From: an uncultured Oscillospiraceae bacterium | GTDB taxonomy: Bacteria > Bacillota > Clostridia > Oscillospirales > Acutalibacteraceae | Reading direction: 5' to 3' | DNA length: 7,321 nucleotides | Assembly (NCBI GenBank): GCA_900552115.1 | Contig: URYP01000109.1 | Coordinates: 1-7,321 of the forward strand | Part shown: one piece after another, positions 5,945 to 7,321 of the stretch | How the letters are laid out: the number at the start of each line of letters is the position of its first letter | Numbering within the stretch: the stretch's first letter is position 1 | Notes under the pieces: model-generated | The model's input: the letters and a program-made list of their open reading frames with translations, nothing else | Databases searched by the model: none | Told to the model about the DNA's origin: nothing | Position numbers and translations under genes: made by a program

Positions 5945-7069
5945 GTGGAATCGTTATTCCAGTATTTCCTGCAGATCACCTGGCAGCAGGTAGCCATGTG
6001 GATCATTGGCGGTGTCTTGATTTTTCTGGCAATTAAAAAAGATATGGAACCGGCGCTGCTTTTGCCAATCGGTTTTGGCGCCATTCTCGTCAACCTTCCC
6101 TTTTCCGGGGCTGTCGACCAGGTTGCGGCCAACGGAACCATTCAGGAGGGCCCGATCGACACCCTGTTTAACGCGGGAATTGCCAATGAGCTTTTTCCCC
6201 TTCTTTTGTTTATCGGCATAGGCGCCATGATTGATTTTGGCCCGTTGCTGGCAAATCCCAAAATGTTGCTGTTTGGCGCGGCGGCCCAATTTGGTATCTT
6301 TTTCACCCTCAGCGTGGCGTCTCTCTTCTTTGATATGAAAGATGCCGCCTCCATCGCCATTATCGGTGCGGCAGACGGCCCTACGTCCATTTTTGTGGCC
6401 AACTTCTTTAATTCCAAATATATTGGCGCCATCATCGTCGCGGCTTATTCCTATATGGCCCTGGTGCCAATTGTCCAGCCGCCGGTCATCCGGCTGCTTA
6501 CCACCAAAAAGGAACGCCGCATTAAAATGGAGTATTACAGCGAGCATGTGTCACAACGCACCAAGATCCTGTTCCCCATTCTGATCACTATTGTCGTCGG
6601 TATCGTGGCGCCCACCTCCGTCGCCCTGGTCGGCTTCCTAATGTTCGGCAACCTGATACGGGAGTGCGGTGTGCTGCGGATGCTGTCTGAAACCGCGCAG
6701 AACGTATTGGCCAATCTGATAACGCTGCTGCTGGGCCTGACGGTCGCCACCAAAATGCAGGCACACATGTTCTTCACCAAAGAGACTCTGCTAATCCTCG
6801 GGCTGGGGCTGGTGGCCTTTATCTTTGACACGGCAGGCGGGGTGCTGTTGGCTAAGCTGATGAACCTGTTCAGTAAAAAGAAAGTCAATCCCATGATTGG
6901 AGCGGCGGGCATATCGGCTTTCCCCATGTCCGCACGGGTCGTACACAAAATGGGGTTGCAGGAGGATCCGTCCAACTTCCTGCTTATGCACGCAGCCGGC
7001 GCCAATGTGTCCGGCCAGATCGCTTCGGTTATCGCGGGCGGGCTGATTATGAGCCTGATCCCCGCTTAA
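5945..7069 (+). CDS. oadB: Na+-translocating decarboxylase beta subunit (OadB/GcdB/MmdB family)
   Basis: A polytopic membrane protein of the OadB family, which in complete complexes couples decarboxylation of a biotin-bound carboxylate to Na+ export. Family features are FLAIKKDMEPALLLPIGFGA near the N-terminus, IGIGAMIDFGPLL, the signature GAADGPTSIF with the conserved Asp (residue 144 from the chosen start) and the C-terminal GANVSGQIAS segment with the ion-binding Asn and Ser. I choose GTG 5945 (374 residues, the usual family length): AAGGA-C-GGTG (5927-5936) is a Shine-Dalgarno match with one bulged base at 8 bases. Earlier in-frame starts (TTG 5882, ATG 5909, TTG 5924) lack a site and would add up to 21 residues. 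It lies 67 bases past the riboswitch terminator. No alpha subunit or biotin carrier is in the window, so its role as a decarboxylase part is uncertain. Confidence 0.93.
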   Translation: MESLFQYFLQITWQQVAMWIIGGVLIFLAIKKDMEPALLLPIGFGAILVNLPFSGAVDQVAANGTIQEGPIDTLFNAGIANELFPLLLFIGIGAMIDFGPLLANPKMLLFGAAAQFGIFFTLSVASLFFDMKDAASIAIIGAADGPTSIFVANFFNSKYIGAIIVAAYSYMALVPIVQPPVIRLLTTKKERRIKMEYYSEHVSQRTKILFPILITIVVGIVAPTSVALVGFLMFGNLIRECGVLRMLSETAQNVLANLITLLLGLTVATKMQAHMFFTKETLLILGLGLVAFIFDTAGGVLLAKLMNLFSKKKVNPMIGAAGISAFPMSARVVHKMGLQEDPSNFLLMHAAGANVSGQIASVIAGGLIMSLIPA

Positions 7070-7085
7070 AAAAGGAGGTAATGGT

Positions 7086-7235
7086 ATGATTCTTAATTTT
7101 GATCAATTTCTAACCTCTCTGACCTATATGGCGTATGGTATGGGTGGCATATTCCTGGTGGTGCTGATCATTTATCTCGTCATCGTGCTGCTTGGTAAAA
7201 TTCCCTCCGGCAAGGATTCCACCTCTGATAAGTAA
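7086..7235 (+). CDS. Small OadG-like (gamma/delta subunit) membrane protein
   Basis: A 49-residue protein with a single membrane helix (about 17-37, GMGGIFLVVLIIYLVIVLLG) and a short polar tail (KIPSGKDSTSDK). A GMG followed by IF and a long aliphatic helix is the pattern of OadG/MmdD subunits, which stabilise the beta subunit in Na+-pumping decarboxylases; the position directly after oadB agrees. It is shorter than most OadG proteins and lacks their long Pro/Ala-rich or His-containing tail. ATG 7086 has AAAGGAGGT (7071-7079) seven bases after GGAGG; the nearer ATG at 7081 reads ATG GTA TGA and is not used. The gap to oadB is 16 bases, so both share the riboswitch-controlled message. Confidence 0.8.
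   Translation: MILNFDQFLTSLTYMAYGMGGIFLVVLIIYLVIVLLGKIPSGKDSTSDK
7206..7230 (+). repeat. Left arm of a perfect 25-base inverted repeat
   Basis: The arm covers codons for SGKDSTSD at the end of the oadG-like gene, stopping one base into the final Lys codon. Its exact reverse complement occupies 7297-7321. The 66 bases between the arms contain the end of the gene and the terminator hairpin. Confidence 0.9.
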
Positions 7236-7240
7236 GGCAT

Positions 7241-7273
7241 AAAAGGCCCTCCGCTATAGCGGAGGGCCTTTTT
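7241..7273 (+). terminator. Rho-independent terminator of the oadB operon
   Basis: AAAAGGCCCTCCGC (7241-7254) and its exact complement (7259-7272) form a 14-bp stem around TATA, ending in TTTTT. The A-run on the 5' side means it could also stop transcription arriving from the right. Confidence 0.95.
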
Positions 7274-7296
7274 GACATTCTGCCAAGGGGGATACA

Positions 7297-7321
7297 TATC
7301 AGAGGTGGAATCCTTGCCGGA
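7297..7321 (-). repeat. Right arm of the inverted repeat, running into the window edge
   Basis: All 25 bases are the reverse complement of 7206-7230, up to the very last base, so the repeat may continue beyond. Read on the minus strand, this copy would encode the same SGKDSTSD tail but then lacks the stop codon of the first copy. Confidence 0.9.

Overview
The window looks like chromosomal DNA from an anaerobic Firmicute of the Clostridia, probably near the Oscillospiraceae/Ruminococcaceae. This is inferred from the gene families (pyruvate phosphate dikinase, a dlt-like operon, a Na+-translocating decarboxylase beta subunit), strong AGGAGG-type ribosome binding sites with TTG and GTG starts, a consensus sigma-A promoter and a yybP-ykoY-type riboswitch. 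No mobile element, CRISPR array, rRNA or tRNA was seen. Both window edges cut through sequence: the left inside a gene, the right inside an inverted repeat.

Layout. Positions 1-474 are the C-terminal end of pyruvate phosphate dikinase, followed by a rho-independent terminator. Positions 590-1063 hold no convincing protein gene. They contain a second, very strong terminator with no gene in front of it (possibly the end of a small RNA) and then an AT-rich regulatory stretch with several TATAAT boxes and short palindromes. Positions 1064-5427 are a tight four-gene operon: adenylating ligase, carrier protein, MBOAT acyltransferase and membrane-anchored SGNH-type protein. This is the parts list of the teichoic-acid D-alanylation (dlt) machine, but in the order A-C-B-D. 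The ligase pocket appears to lack the Asp that binds the amino group of D-alanine and the Cys linked to D-Ala selection. The operon probably exports an acyl group across the membrane onto a cell-envelope polymer; which acyl group and which polymer are open.

Positions 5428-5693 separate the operon from the next unit. The only candidate gene there is a weak small reverse-strand ORF (5476-5700). A perfect-consensus promoter (5694-5722) then drives a leader with the conserved core of the manganese-sensing yybP-ykoY riboswitch. Its closing stem is mutually exclusive with a 13-bp intrinsic terminator. Downstream are an OadB/GcdB-type beta subunit (5945-7069), a 49-residue OadG-like membrane protein (7086-7235) and a strong terminator.

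The most notable point is the coupling of a manganese-type riboswitch to an OadB-OadG pair that has no decarboxylase alpha subunit or biotin carrier beside it. Riboswitches of this class usually control Mn2+ exporters (MntP, TerC and UPF0016 families, P-type ATPases), so the OadB-like protein may take part in manganese or cation homeostasis. This is a hypothesis from context. At the far right, a perfect 25-base inverted repeat of the oadG-like 3' end reaches the last base and may be an assembly artefact.
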